Origin: Thamnaconus septentrionalis
Lineage: Eukaryota; Chordata; Actinopteri; Tetraodontiformes; Monacanthidae
DNA: 64,000 bases
Reading direction: 5' to 3'
NCBI GenBank assembly: GCA_009823395.1
Contig: CM020511.1
Coordinates: forward strand, 18,072,001-18,136,000
This document shows, one piece after another, positions 20,858 to 33,094 of the stretch. Position 1 is the first letter of the stretch. The number at the start of each line of letters is the position of its first letter. The position numbers and the translations under genes are program-made. The notes beneath the pieces are model-generated. The model was given only the letters and a program-made list of their open reading frames with translations. It was not told the origin of the DNA and searched no databases.

Positions 20858-23800
20858 TCAGGCGCGCGAGGTCCGCTCGTCTTCCTCGTTCTCCAGCAGG
20901 TAGGCCGGCCTGTAGCGCGCCACCCCTCGGCCGTCCACCACCTGCAGGGCGGCGTTCCGACAGGTGTTGTCCATGCTACCCAGGGACGTGTATCTGCGGA
21001 GGGTGGACACAGACCATTCAGGCAAAGAGTCCCACATGTCAGGCTGTCATGTTGTTGTGCACGTCTGGCTGGCGCTGCGTGGGGGGTGGAAACGAAAAAG
21101 AAAAACGCATTCCTACCCTTTATCGTAGAGAATGCAGTAGGGCACATACAGCGTTCTCAGGAAGGACCAGATGTCGTGATACGTCCAGTCCTGCAGAGCA
21201 GAGGGAAAGAGCGTCAGTCGGTTTGTGTAAGGCTCGCCGCATACTAGACGATACTGGGCTCAATTTCTGAGCCTGTTTTTGCTATTTTCCTCTGACTGAG
21301 TCCAAGCCTTTTAGGTCACCGGCCGTAGACATCAAACATGTCAGTAACATGTGCGTTTCCATGACAGTTTTTCGCAAAGTAAAAGCGATATTTCTAAAAT
21401 GTCGACGAGTGCGATTACGATTCGCAGGTGTTTCCATTGAATGGTATGAAGCATAAAAACCGTAACTCTCGTAAAATCTCGTCCCGTGAGACCCCACTTT
21501 GAGGAGGAGGGAGGTTCAAAACATTTTGCCATGAATCTGCATTTTGATGTTGTTTGCTGTCAAGAATGCTTGTTATATTTTTCTCTTTGATTAAATTCCG
21601 TCCCCTCCTCCGTCCAAACATAACGCATCATTTTCACTTGAAGTGAACTGGTCACGTGACCTCGTACGTCAGGTCCACTGACATGTAAATGCGAAATAAG
21701 TGTTTCCATGACACTTTTGTGATATCCCTCTATATTGATATGTCTGAAAAACCACCTCATGAGAGCGTTAAAGCCTTTTAGCCATATCTGAGAGTTTTTT
21801 CCAAGTTTAGCCGCTTCCATTGCCAGTTTTTTATTGCAACATGCGCAATTCAGCGCAATTCAGGGGTCATGGCAGCTAGAGAGAAGAGTCAGTGAGAAGG
21901 AGCAGACCGGCAAGTTGTGTACTTCACAGTTCACTCCTTTCCCAGCACTAACACTATCTTGTCATTCCACATTCTTATTTTTTCCTCCTTTGTGCTTTGT
22001 CAGTGCAAAACACAGTGAAGGCTGCAACAGCAGGCTGACAATGTTGATTGTGCTACATGTTTGTTTTTCTTCTAAAGTTCCGTCTGATCACTCAAGGACC
22101 TGTAATGTCTTGTGTCTGTGGCATTATGACCAGTGCTGCGTGGGCCTTCTTGTGTTCTGGACAAATTGCCTTTTCAGTGATTTTGGAGGATGATAATGTT
22201 AAAAAGTTTTTGGACCCGTCCTTATACAACGGTGAGACCCGCAGGAAACCAAACCATTGCTGTTTGTAGCGTTAAGGATAAAATATCGGGGATAATTAAT
22301 CACCGAGTTTAAAGCCGCTGGAACAATGCAGGGCCGTTGACATGCGTTATAAACAATCTAGTGTTTGTCGTGTTGTTCGTGGCCCTGAGGATTTGCACTG
22401 TAAAGCTCGAGGCAAGATGACAAATAACATCAAGAGTAACAAGGGGAGAGTGCCAGGTCAGAGCAGGGAAAACAGATTTATATCAGCAGTCAAAGAACTC
22501 CTGCAGCAGGAAAACATTAGCGATGAGGAAGCCGAGGCGCAGCCATTTATACGATGTTGCAATCAAGGAGGAACTCTTGAGATGAAAAAGAGGTGCTTGT
22601 TCAGCACAAGTTGGATATTTATTTTGTCAATTTCTTCTAGTTGGAGTGGAAGCATGATTTTGTGCTTTGGAGAATCTGACCTGTATGTTTGTGTGTGTGT
22701 GTGTGTGTGTGGGTGTGTCTTACCAGTAACGGGTTGACTCTCATGTATTCTGGCCAGCCAGGGTCGGTGGGGCACATGGGGATGAGTGTGAGCGAGTAGG
22801 GGTCACTCCTCCTGGTCCCCATCAGCACGGCCTTCAGCTCCGGCCTCCTCTCTTGCACCTCGCTCAGCGCCTGCCTGATGCTGCCCTCCACGGAGAACAG
22901 GTCCAGGTCGTACCTGCAGCGGGCCAATAACAAGTCGACCGTGGATTAATGCAAGGTTCGCGCGTATGAGCCTGAAACGTGACGGGGATGAAAACGTGTG
23001 CAGAGTGTTGAGGAGCCCGGGAGGGAGCGTTGTGTCCCGGTAAGACTGCCTTGTGTTCTCACCTTTTTATCGTGTCCTGAAGGAATCTTTCCATTTCTGG
23101 GAATGGGGAGACAATTCGGATGTACAGGGCTTTTACCTTGTCTTTGCTATCTGGATACCGCCTGGGTCGAAGAGAGGAGACCAAGATAAAATAAGTTCCC
23201 ATTTATCGTGGTCGTCATCCATCCCTGTCCAATACTGCTTAACAGCCCTGTTAGTCATGTCTCTGCCCAGGATTTCTCTCTGGTGTTGACATAACCTAGG
23301 CCTTGTTTACAAATGTGGCTATTTTAAAAACACATTTTTTTAGCCTCTGTGTCACTTCCTTTTTTTTTGTGACACAGCACGTTGAAAAAGAAGTATTATT
23401 GTTTTTCAATCTTTCATTCCTTCACCCTCAGATCAACAGTTTCCCCCACCAGATTAAAACGTCCCGTCTCTGTGTCCTGTTACCGTTTCAGCGCAGCGTA
23501 GTAGAGATGCAGCAGCGCCGTGCAGTCTTTACCCCCGTTGAAGCCGACACACACTGCATCTGTCGAATACTGATCCAGCGCCGCCTCTATCGTTTTCAGT
23601 GCGGACTTGACTCGCTCGCCCAGCGGTGTGCCTTGTAATAAAATCAAAATGACAGCGAGGGATTTTGTTCTCATCAAATACAACCACAGTCTTCTTGAGC
23701 CTGAATTAAACACTTATTACTCACTCTGAAAGAATTTAGAGTAAAATAATCTGATTGGTCTCCCTGCCGTATCCTTTCAGTGGCACATTATATCCAACAC

Positions 23801-26800
23801 GGAGCCCAGAACGTTTTAATATGTACTAGTAGATACCAAACACCCCAAATCCACTTTTCGATGTTTTCAAACACTAATACGTGCTTCTGGCCTGTCCATC
23901 AACTTCCCAGAATTGAGAAAGGTTTGTCCTTCTCTGTCCACTTCTTTTCTTGTTTTACTTTTCACACACGTGAGTGCTTAAACAGAGAAAAACAACCTCT
24001 TGTGACATCACAAAGGGCACGAATACCTCTTCCAGATTAATAATGACCCCTCCCAAGTGGGAAGTGACCATTCCTGCTTTGACACTACTGTGCGTGAAAC
24101 AATATGAACCTGTAAACTGCTCACTTTAAAATAAAAGTTCTGATGCTTTTTTTAATCATGTTTTTGTGGAAAAACTAGATACTCTCATCCGATGCTAATA
24201 AACTCCAGGAGAAAATCAGACATACAGCAGGAGGCCAATGAGCAGCACAAAAGTGGCCATGATCACAAATTTAGGACAAGGTTTGCAGTTTTGTTTGCCG
24301 TTGCTGTGGCACTAATGAAGCCTGTAGCAAGCAACGGACAGCTTGTTAGCACATGAAAAAATAGTGCAGCTTCTAATGGCTAAGCAACATCCTCTCTGTT
24401 GTTTTCTCAACTACTAGCTAGGAAAAAAAATGGTTCCTCCTCTGCTCTGGCAGTTACATAATAGTGCTGTGTACAGTGGAAATGCTAACACTGCTTGGAT
24501 TAAAGTGCAGATTCAGAGCAGAGTGCTTCCAAAGGTCACTGTGGCAGAGCTGCGGGATTCTGTTCATTTTTCCAACCCCAGTGCCATGAGGGAATTCGAT
24601 TCTGACACAATATTCCTGTCAGATAGTCTGTTGCTCACCATTGTTGGCCAGCAAGTACACCTCGGCGGTGGCGATGGACACCGGGTCCGTCACCAAAGGC
24701 ACCACGCTCCCCTTGGGAAGCTCGTCGAGCAGCTGAATCCGAGCGTTGTCCACCTCATCCTGGCTGTCTGAGTCCAGGACCAGCCTGACTCTGTGATAGT
24801 TGCTCAGCCAGTCTGGGTAGGAGCCCAGAGCCACTCGGCGACCCCAACTGGCCTGCAGTTTGGTCAGCACGGGGGCGATCTCTGCTTCATCTGCATCCAC
24901 AAACACCTAAAACAAAAGGTTACATTGAGTTGGACTCAAGCTATTCAAATTCATTATTAAAAGCCCCATATCGTGTCAAAAACTTCACCAGTGTTTTCCC
25001 GCAATAATATGTGTCTCTGGCATGCCAACAGTTAACCCTAAAAAAGTGCGTGCTTGAACGGTTATAAATGTCAACCCCTTTGTGATGTCACAGAGGGTAT
25101 CATACTTCTCCCAGGTGAGTGACAACATCTTCAGGCAAAAGACTGCGCTGCTCAGCAGGGGTGCCTGATCTATGAGAAGGTACAACGAAGCATTTAATTT
25201 ACCCAACAAACCAAAGCCGAATGTTTTTGCAGAAGGCTGCAAACAGAGGGATAAATACACTGGTTTGTGAAGCTCAATATTGAGTTTCTGAACAAGAATT
25301 TGTACAAGGCAGCTCAAGTGCAGTCAGGAATGAAAATATCCAGTCCCTTTCTAGCACCTAAAAAGGGATATGTGGTGACTGCTAAGTTGGCGGTGTTACC
25401 TCTCTGGAGTAGAAGGTGGTCCCTGATCCAGCAAACATGTGCTCCAGCCCAGAGAAAGCCCTCTCCATCAGAGATGGGATACCAGGGAAGACAAAAACGT
25501 TGCGCACACTGACCTGGGAAAAAAAGGAGATGGACGCCTTTATGTTATTCTTTAAACCAGAAAATTTCACTGTCACATCTCAGAATCTCACTTACTGTAG
25601 AGGCAAGTGAGGTTGTGCCACCAGAAAACAGTAAAACGTCAGACTAAAGATTTATAAACTGCAACCCAGTAGGTGTGTTTTTATCACGCTCTTCTTTTCC
25701 ATCAATGATTAATGTGATTTACAAATGGGTTGTACGTTGTGCAAGAGGTGACTTTGCATTCCTGCAAAGTCTGGGAAGAAGTTGATGTTGCAATCACTAC
25801 GGCGCTACAAAAACAAGCTGCATGGCATTTGTCAATTGCAGACTACTTGCCTAAGGGGGTTTACAGCCTTTTGCACTAACTTACCAGTGGATATCGAAGC
25901 GGTTTTCCAGTCTGTGGGTCCGTTCCATAGTTGAGTTTGGCCGAGCGAGGCACCATGGCGAGCTTCATCGCGGGACTGTTCTCATCCACCACCCCGAAGA
26001 ATTCCTGAACCAGACGGGAGAGCTCCGGGTGGACATGTAGCTCCTCTTGGAACGCCATGGCGATGCTCTCGAAGGTGACGTCGTCGTGGGTGGGGCCGAT
26101 GCCCCCCGAAGTGATGAGGTGTGTGTACTGAGGTGACAGGAGAGCCACTTCTTTGGCGATGACCTCTTGCTTGTCGGGTATAACGATTATGCGCTGCACT
26201 GACACCCCGAGCTTCCTCAGCGCTCGTGTCAGAAAGCCGCTGTTGGTGTCTACGGTGTGACCCTGAGAGATGACAACGGGAAGAGAATGACTTCAAGGTC
26301 TGGCTTGATGTCATTTCAGTGACTCGTCCCGGAGCAGCGAGGGTGTGACGCGGCATTGAAGTCAACCAAAACCTTCATGTTTAAATCATTATTCTGTCAA
26401 TATATATGGATATATTTTTATGAGGCAAGGCTGAGCACAGCTGTCACATCAAATGAAAAACGTCATGGGACTTTACAACTTTTGAGTACAAGCAAATTAG
26501 GGTGTCCTTGAATGAAACATTTTATAAGCGAGGGTTTTTACTGAATTTATTCAGTGCAATAGGTTTAACAAAAGCATACTCATAGGTCCGTATGTATGCA
26601 TGTATGTATTTATGCATGTACATCAAATCTTGTATTTACCTTGAGTATCTCATCTCCAATGATTAAAATAGCTGCAGTAGGAGCTTTTCCACTGGCAGGA
26701 GAGGGCGGACTGGTGCTAGAATAGTTTGTGGACATGGTTGCTTCACAGAGATGAGCTGCCAGTCTCCTCAACCGCAACACCGGTCGCATCAGCATGGAAA

Positions 26801-26834
26801 AAGCTGGGCTAGAAGGCGAAAAGGCACACTTCAT
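20858..26834 (-). CDS. flad1: FAD synthase (FMN adenylyltransferase), nine coding exons
   Basis: Makes FAD from FMN and ATP. Coding exons on the minus strand are 26834-26640, 26262-25885, 25513-25400, 24906-24639, 23631-23484, 23161-23063, 22913-22724, 21190-21117 and 20993-20858. All junctions are GT-AG and phase-compatible, giving 533 residues (human about 587). The N-terminal half is a molybdopterin-binding (MoaB/CinA-like) domain starting [12 protein letters not shown], with the signature [13 protein letters not shown]. The C-terminal half is the PAPS-reductase-like FAD synthase domain, with the pyrophosphate loop [17 protein letters not shown], then [33 protein letters not shown] and the terminal [19 protein letters not shown]. 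Residues 14-33 ([20 protein letters not shown]) look like a mitochondrial presequence. A better-context ATG at codon 34 (26735) may start a cytosolic form. An in-frame TGA 12 bases upstream closes the frame. flad1 is head to head with shc1. Confidence 0.96.
21351..21877 (+). mobile_element. MITE family A, copy 2 (in flad1 intron)
   Basis: Same orientation and block order as copy 1: gtgcgtttccatgacagttt, tcgcaaagtaaaagcgatat, ctcgtcccgtgagacccc, ggtcacgtgacctcgtacgt, and an end ggtcatggcagcta. Lies in the flad1 intron between the exons at 22724-22913 and 21117-21190. Confidence 0.75.
22687..22711 (+). repeat. (TG)n microsatellite at flad1 exon border
   Basis: A TG run ending about 12 bases from the splice donor (22723-22722 on the minus strand) of a flad1 exon. 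Confidence 0.9.
23777..24140 (+). mobile_element. MITE family B, copy 3 (in flad1 intron)
   Basis: Contains tgtgacatcacaaagggcac, gaatacctcttccag and ttaataatgacccc, in the same order as the other family B copies. The edges are uncertain. Confidence 0.45.
24958..25275 (+). mobile_element. MITE family B, copy 4 (in flad1 intron)
   Basis: Starts near aaaagccccatatcgtgtca and contains tttgtgatgtcacagaggg, atcatacttctcccaggtga and gtgacaacatcttcagg. Lies between the flad1 exons at 25400-25513 and 24639-24906. Confidence 0.45.
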
Positions 26835-28075
26835 TGAGCGCTCTCATGTTTGACGTGTTAATTTCCTCTCAGTTGCAGTTTGTGATTCAGCAGTAAATAA
26901 TAACACACCATTAGCTTTGGTAAATGGCAACATTTTAACACACACACACACACATTTACTTTTCAACAGGGTGCACGAAAATAGGAATTAAAAGAAAGAG
27001 AAAAAAAGAAGTCTAGCACTTCCACAATTATTGTGGGTAGTACTGTGTGCACTTTTTCCCTTTCGTTGTTTCAGAAGCACAAAAAATAAAGCAAAATGCA
27101 ATCTCTTCTTAACTTGTAATATGCTCTCAAATTAGTTTTTTCCTCAAACTGGGTACTGTCTATGAAGTTCCATGCCACTGAGTTGTTACTCCTGATTGAC
27201 GATCAAAATAAAGTTAATATACAAACCAAAGGAAAGACAAAGAGAGAAATCAGTATTATTCTTTTTACATTTCATTTGCACCTGGTGTGTGATATTTTTC
27301 AAATAATCCAATGGAATTTGAGCCTTAAGACTGAACATCTAAGCAACAAGCTTTAGACACTACAGTCTATATTTATATCATACGAAAGAAAGCACAAGAT
27401 TAACAGATAACGCGAAAACGTGAGAGGTGAAATTAATTTTCAAAGTTAAAATCACAAATGCTGATCGTGGGCGTTAAAGTGCAATGCATGCATCTTGTGA
27501 GTGGGGGTGTGCCAAGTTTCGGATTTGAAGGTTTCGTGGACAGTATTAGGTAAGCTCGAAGGTCATCGTAGCGATCGCTGAAGGTTGTGAAGTTTATTTG
27601 CATCGGTCTGAACGTATACGACTATTCAACTGTAAGAGTAGCCCGTGTATAAAAGGATAACTACACTATCCGTACTTCAATCCCCATTGCATGCATTTTC
27701 AATGAGTCACTAAACTAACGTAATGGAGAAGCCGTAACCATGGCCGGTCTTCAGCCGTCATAAACACTTCCGTTGATAAACTAACATCAAACGGAGGCAT
27801 CGGATGTACGTTTCCCAGGAAATATTACCGACACGTCGTGTGCCTGTCCTTGCCACAGTGAATTTACCAACACGTTTTAGGCTTTATATCATTTTGTGAG
27901 GATGCTTTAGCAGCAATACAGCATTAGCAGGCACGTCTGTTAAGTGCTACGATATGAGCTCTTCAATTGAACAGGATTTGTTCAATTAAAGCGGCTACGT
28001 CACAAAAGGGGACGAAGACAACTATTTATGATAATCACTGTCCGATTATAAGGCATCGAGCTCTGGGTAACTTAC

Positions 28076-28260
28076 TCCTGAGCTGCATTTGTCCTCGTTA
28101 CGTATCCGACAGATGACAGCCGAATGTCACTTTAAAAGACACGTCGTTTGTTGTCCAATCCCAGACACGAAGGGAAGTCTCAGGGCGACCCAGAGCCAAT
28201 CAACTTTCAAAAATATATATCACGGCGGGCAGTCTTTATAACGTACGGAAGCGGGTTTTC
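28076..28260 (-). promoter_or_regulatory. flad1: Probable flad1 first (untranslated) exon and promoter
   Basis: On the minus strand a consensus donor GTAAGT directly follows position 28076. Upstream of it lies a unique stretch with CCAAT boxes in the plus orientation (28155-28159, 28196-28200), near a CpG-containing area. This suits a 5' UTR exon spliced to the first coding exon about 1.2 kb away. The transcription start was not determined. Confidence 0.4.
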
Positions 28261-28539
28261 TGCCGATGGTAGACCCCAAACTATATAATAATATAAAACA
28301 ATCTTATAATACATTCGTGTGGTAGACTGGTAGACTTCTCCTCTCCGTTCCTGAATTTGAAAAAAAGGTTGCGAAGCAATACATATTTCCTAAACGAATG
28401 GTAACGAGGTCGCAGCTTGCAAAGCTACACTCGTTAGCATTATGCTAGCAGCACGAATCACTCTCTCCTGCAAAGATGAAGATTATTGCACTAGCGCGCC
28501 CCTGCTGGCTGGAGGAACGCATTATCCGATGGTTGACCT

Positions 28540-28620
28540 AAATTCCTACATTACCAGTTCCCTTCCTGCCTACAGATGGCGGACGTGTAACTGGATTTTG
28601 CGGATTCGATATTTGTAAGG
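28540..28620 (+). promoter_or_regulatory. YY1-type start-site motif divergent from flad1
   Basis: The sequence agATGGCGGACgtg at about 28575-28587 matches the YY1 element found just downstream of many vertebrate start sites, in plus orientation, about 320-500 bp from the flad1 promoter region. A GTAAGG at 28614 could be a splice donor. No coding exon is seen; any product would probably be a divergent noncoding transcript. Confidence 0.25.
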
Positions 28621-29364
28621 TCGCCTATTTTTATGTGCGACAATACATTTTACTGTAATTAAGTGTACTTGTGATTTAGCTTTACCGTGATGTGTTTTTG
28701 TGTGAAATAATTAAATCCTACATGTTGAATGAGGTAAATATTGGATAGCAGTTATTAAAATATAAATATGTATGCGTACAACTAGTTTTAGTGTGACAGT
28801 CTAATAATGTTACATGTTTGTTTCATTTATTATATGAATTCTCACCTCTTTTGTAATGATGCATTATAGAGTTCTTCTGGATTTTTTTTTGTAGATAAAC
28901 AATATTAGCCTATTTAACATATTTTATCATTAAAGTGTTCAGCTCCATCACAAACTACCTGTGACTCGAGAGGAAGTCTTAACAAGTTAAGACTTGACTG
29001 AGGTACAAATAACAAAACATAACAAATAACATTTTGTATGTACATACTGTATATGTGGTATGAAAATGCATGCAACCTCTTTTTATCTGCATTTTCTGTT
29101 ATGAGCTGTAAGTGGATGTGGAGTCAGCATGCTGTGTTCTTTGTAAGAAGAATGAATCTTTTTTTTTTTATCACGTGGTTTGAGCTATTAACCTGAGGTA
29201 AGATTGTGGTATTTACTGATGTTTACTTTAGAGTAGTGCCCGTGCTGCTAATTTAAAAAAAAAAACAACAAAAAAACATAGTTTTTCAAGCATATGTCTG
29301 AAGGCATCCACTATTAAAAAATATGCTCCAGGCTTCTTAAGCATTCAGAAACTAACTATATTTG

Positions 29365-30165
29365 TCCTATAGTTTACCGGAAACTTTATAAGGAACAAGT
29401 GGAGCTACAAGCAAGGCCCAGTTGTGTTTCAGAAACTGCTGATACAGTTTGCAGAAAATGGTGCAAGAAGAAAAAATAGCCAGAGTGTCAGTTCCTAAAG
29501 GAACAACAGACAACTCAAATGACCGCTCATTCCAACCAAAGTATGCAGAAAAACATGTTGGATGCACAACATGTCATCTTAAAGCAGAAGGGCCACAGCA
29601 GCAGAGGACTACAATGGTGACCGCGCCTGACATCTAAGGGCAGCAATATAAAGCTGTCATTTGCACAAATGACAGCTTTGTGCAAATGACAGCTTTATAT
29701 GATACACTAAAAATGAAAAGTAAAAGACTTGGATAAAGTTCTAATTAATCACAGTTTCTTCCGCACCATTCAGATGATATAGGGTCAAAATTTAGCGCTT
29801 TAAATTTTAAAGCATGGATTCATTCTACTTTGTATAAATAGTCAGTGGTGTAAGGGTGTGACAGATCTTTTCTTGGCAAACGTCTGGGCCCTTTGCACAA
29901 ACTCTGCATTATTGAAAACGCCAGAGCCTACCTACCTAGCGTTGTCACTGACCTCATCCATCTGGTCAAGACCACAGTGTACCGTCTTCTGAGGGCGACA
30001 TCCAGTAGGATAATTTGCCATGTCACGATGCTATAATAAACTCAAACTGCTGCCTTGAACTTGAAACAATGAATTCACTGTACTCATATGGTCTGAGGGA
30101 TGTTGTGGAGCAAGATATTGGCATTATGGACATGCAGCTGACAAATCTGCCTCAACTGTGTATAT
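29365..30165 (+). pseudogene. Decayed Tc1/mariner-like transposase element
   Basis: The left end agtttaccggaaactttata resembles the common teleost terminal repeat with accggccactttattaggt. Then follow, in order, decayed transposase-coding segments: tgtttcagaaactgctgata, gccacagcagcagaggacta, aagcatggattcattct, tcttttcttggcaaacg, gccagagcctacctacctag and atgttgtggagcaagatat. The helix-turn-helix part (about 29425-29640) and the later catalytic part are both frameshifted and carry stops. The right end is lost at a TA repeat (about 30165-30211). A small inverted duplication sits inside at 29646-29700. It is a dead element. Confidence 0.75.
29646..29700. repeat. Perfect 22-bp inverted repeat, 11-bp loop
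   Basis: The arms at 29646-29667 and 29679-29700 (atataaagctgtcatttgca and its exact complement, plus two more bases each) are perfect, and the loop repeats part of the arm (aatgacagctt). It lies inside the Tc1 relic and looks like a local inverted duplication of the element's own sequence. Confidence 0.95.
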
Positions 30166-30173
30166 ATATAAAC

Positions 30174-30211
<38 letters not shown>
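30165..30211. repeat. (TA)n microsatellite
   Basis: Interrupted TA run at the right edge of the Tc1 relic. Confidence 0.9.
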
Positions 30212-30216
<5 letters not shown>

Positions 30217-31140
30217 GTGTATATATGTATATGCCATCAATTGTAAGTGAGAGTAGAGTACAGCAGTTTCTTACAAAACATATTAAGTACTGAGAAACCA
30301 TTGTATTCTGCAGGGGGAAAACAGTATAGTGACATTTGGACTAATCATTGGCTCTCAGAGAAAAGTGTATATTCAGACCTGAAAGCTACATCCTCCAGAG
30401 TGTCTAACCAGCTGAGTGAAAATCCCCATTTTAAAAGTGTTACCTAACACAATGTCACAAACTTTCAAAAGATGGATTATGCGTATATATGTTTCCTTTT
30501 GACCAGGGATAAGCGTGCAGCCTTGTGTGGAGGATGAAGCTATCCTGCTTTTCTTTCACGTTTGTCGTACGGCCTACTAGCAACTAAATAAATACATAAA
30601 TAAACAAATAAATAGATAAATAAATAAACATGAATGTTTCTATTTGTCTTGTTTTGTTTATTTAAAGTATAAATTATGTTTATGTTTAAAGTATGCGACC
30701 ATGAGCGTGAAGTATATAAAAAGCACATATACAAAAAAACATAAATATCTCGATGTGTAGAATATGAAAGGTGTGGGCGGTAATAAATGATGCGCAAGTC
30801 AGAAGTGTGTCAGTTTCCCACGCAATACACAGAGTGGGTTGAAAATGTTGCTCTGCGCAGAAGAGAGGGAACTACTACAAGTAGTAGTGGCGCTATAGAG
30901 GTCACGCAGTCGACGCTGCTGTCTGCGTTTTCAGAGGAAAATAAGAAATACACATGCTTATTTCCCGAGCTCGTCTGACCTACAGATACACCGACGACCG
31001 CGCTGTCGCCCGCAGCTGTTTGCGCCGCAGCGCTTCTGTCTTGCTATGTAGAGTTTTTGTTTTTGCGTAACCTACAATTGAATGGGCCAGGTGCAAGGCG
31101 AGCACACACCACACACACACACACAGGTCCGCGCACAAGT

Positions 31141-31422
31141 CAGGCAGGAGCCGCGGCCGCATGACGTCACCGCTTATTCGCGGAAGTGGCTTGTGTCGTT
31201 GCCGTGGCTGAGGGGAGGCGGGGGGCAGGAGGAGGAGGAGGAGGAAGGGAAGGAAAAGGAGAGGAAAGAAGAAATTAAGAATCCTCTCTCATGAAGTTCG
31301 CCGCAACCGAGAGTCGCCCCTAAGTTTAGAGGTTTAGAGGACCGTCGACTTTGTAGACGAGTTTCGATGCGGCCGAGCTGAAGTTTGTGACAGCAAGAAG
31401 TCGAGGAGCAACTCGAGGGGAA

Positions 31423-31453
<31 letters not shown>

Positions 31454-31456
31454 CTG
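31141..31456 (+). promoter_or_regulatory. CpG promoter and candidate first exon (shc1 side)
   Basis: A GC-rich block with a full CRE/ATF palindrome TGACGTCA at 31162-31169, GGAGG/GA-rich DNA and a consensus splice donor CTG|GTAAGT after 31456. It faces right, toward shc1, and is the best candidate for an untranslated first exon of shc1. Linkage is by position only. Confidence 0.45.
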
Positions 31457-31736
31457 GTAAGTTGCTCGTTAAAAGTTGACCACACTTTTCTGTTTCTTGG
31501 TGGGGTGGTAGGAAGTGTATGGTTCAGGGTCGTGTGCTCGACTCTGCCATTGTTGTACACAACACCACAAGAAGTTTTTTTGGCGACTTTTATCTGCCCA
31601 GCTTCGTTCTTCTCTCTGTTTGCTGTTTTATTATTATAATCATGATGATTATTAATACAACGCTGTAGCTTCCGAAGCTTACTGTAAAGGTGCCGCTCAC
31701 TAGCGGACACTGACACACAAACACACCCGTTCAATC

Positions 31737-31741
31737 TATTA

Positions 31742-31772
<31 letters not shown>

Positions 31773-31776
31773 TTTT
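31737..31776 (+). repeat. (TTA)n/(TTTA)n repeat
   Basis: TTA units turning into TTTA units downstream of the candidate shc1 first exon. Confidence 0.9.
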
Positions 31777-33055
31777 AACAAATGTTTAGCGAGTTTGTCC
31801 TCGCCGTCGTAGAAGCCCAAAGTCCTACGAAAGACGGCGTAGCAGCCAGTTGAGCAACAGCGTGCAGCTGGAGCAACTGTCGAAGCGCTTCAGTTTAGTT
31901 GGCTTACAATCGGCAGTGATGAGAAGTCAACCGAGGGGCTTCCAGCTCACGCTCCTTTCCGTAAATGTTGGGGAATATGATTAGTCACAGACTAAAATCA
32001 TGATCACGATCGGTACAGTAATTAATGTGTTTTGACAGGTTTTGTTTTCCAAGTCTTGAAAGAAAACGACTGGTTCCATCTTCAACTTGAAGGCCACATG
32101 TTATACTTATTTTCAAATTTTTAGTTTTCATCACAGTGTAATTTGCAGCGAAGCTGTCTAGCGCAGTTTTTAAGCGTTTAAATTGTTTATCAGAAATCAA
32201 CAGTGTTAGTTTCCTGCTGCAACTGATGCAGTGTATGTTTTAGCACCCACTTTTTGAAAACAGGAGTAAGCAAAAAAACAGATATAATTTCCAAACTCAA
32301 ATTTATTGACTGACTAGACAATATTGCTAGAAAATATTAGTAACGTGAAGTGTTGCACAGGACCTTCGACGATATTTGACACAATTTTTATTAAGTTAAA
32401 AATCTCAGTAGTAAACTTCACTTTTGGAAATTCTATACTTGCTGTATTATATTGTTTTTACCGTCTTGTGATTCCACAAAGCGTCACTTGTCAGACAACA
32501 TGTCACATGGTTTTATAATTGCACCTGTTATTACTCAAACTTAGGTTTATGCAAGACATACACATACACACATGCTACATGTTTGTTTCAGCATACACAC
32601 ACACAAATACACATCCTGTTTTAGAAATGTGTGTACAGCATAGAACACCCACTGTATACGCCGCCTTTTTTTTTTTTGCTGCTAGAGAGACATCAGACCG
32701 GGGCTTAAAAATCTACTCATATGTGTTAAATTGGGGTCACACTAGCAACCCTCAGTACATCATAAACGAGTGAAGGACAGAGACGATTACGGGAAAGTTG
32801 GTGGAATGATTGAGGTGACCAGAAGCAACTGAGCTCGGGACTTGGACTGGACTTATCAGGGTCGACCACGCGGCTCAGATCGGCAGCCCCCTGACACCAT
32901 ATTATATGGTGGAAGTTATCTTCAGTGATGAAACGGTGGCGAAGAGAGGGTTCAATCAACACCTTATTGGAAAGAAAAAAAACTGGGAGATTCAGACACA
33001 TGTCAAAACCCAGTCAAAGAAGAGCACACAGACACACAGAAATATACCCACGTTT

Positions 33056-33058
<3 letters not shown>

Positions 33059-33092
<34 letters not shown>
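33059..33092 (+). repeat. (CA)n microsatellite
   Basis: About 17 CA units in the shc1 5' region. Confidence 0.95.

Positions 33093-33094
<2 letters not shown>

Larger units (their letters stand above)
28621..31140. other. Intergenic DNA between flad1 and shc1 promoters
   Basis: AT-rich DNA with a Tc1/mariner relic (29365-30165), a TA microsatellite and ATAA/ATAT low-complexity stretches. No host gene recognised. cks1b lies in this interval in human but was not found here. Confidence 0.55.

Noticed and set aside
29646..29700. MicroRNA precursor
   Set aside because: The stem is too short and perfect, and lies in a dead Tc1 element as a local inverted duplication.
31174..31734. 186-codon minus-strand frame at the shc1 promoter
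   Set aside because: Built from GA-repeat complements (Ser-Leu runs) and CpG-rich leader sequence. No domain recognised.
32726..33001. 91-codon minus-strand frame
   Set aside because: Looks somewhat protein-like, but no domain, neighbour exon or start context supports it.
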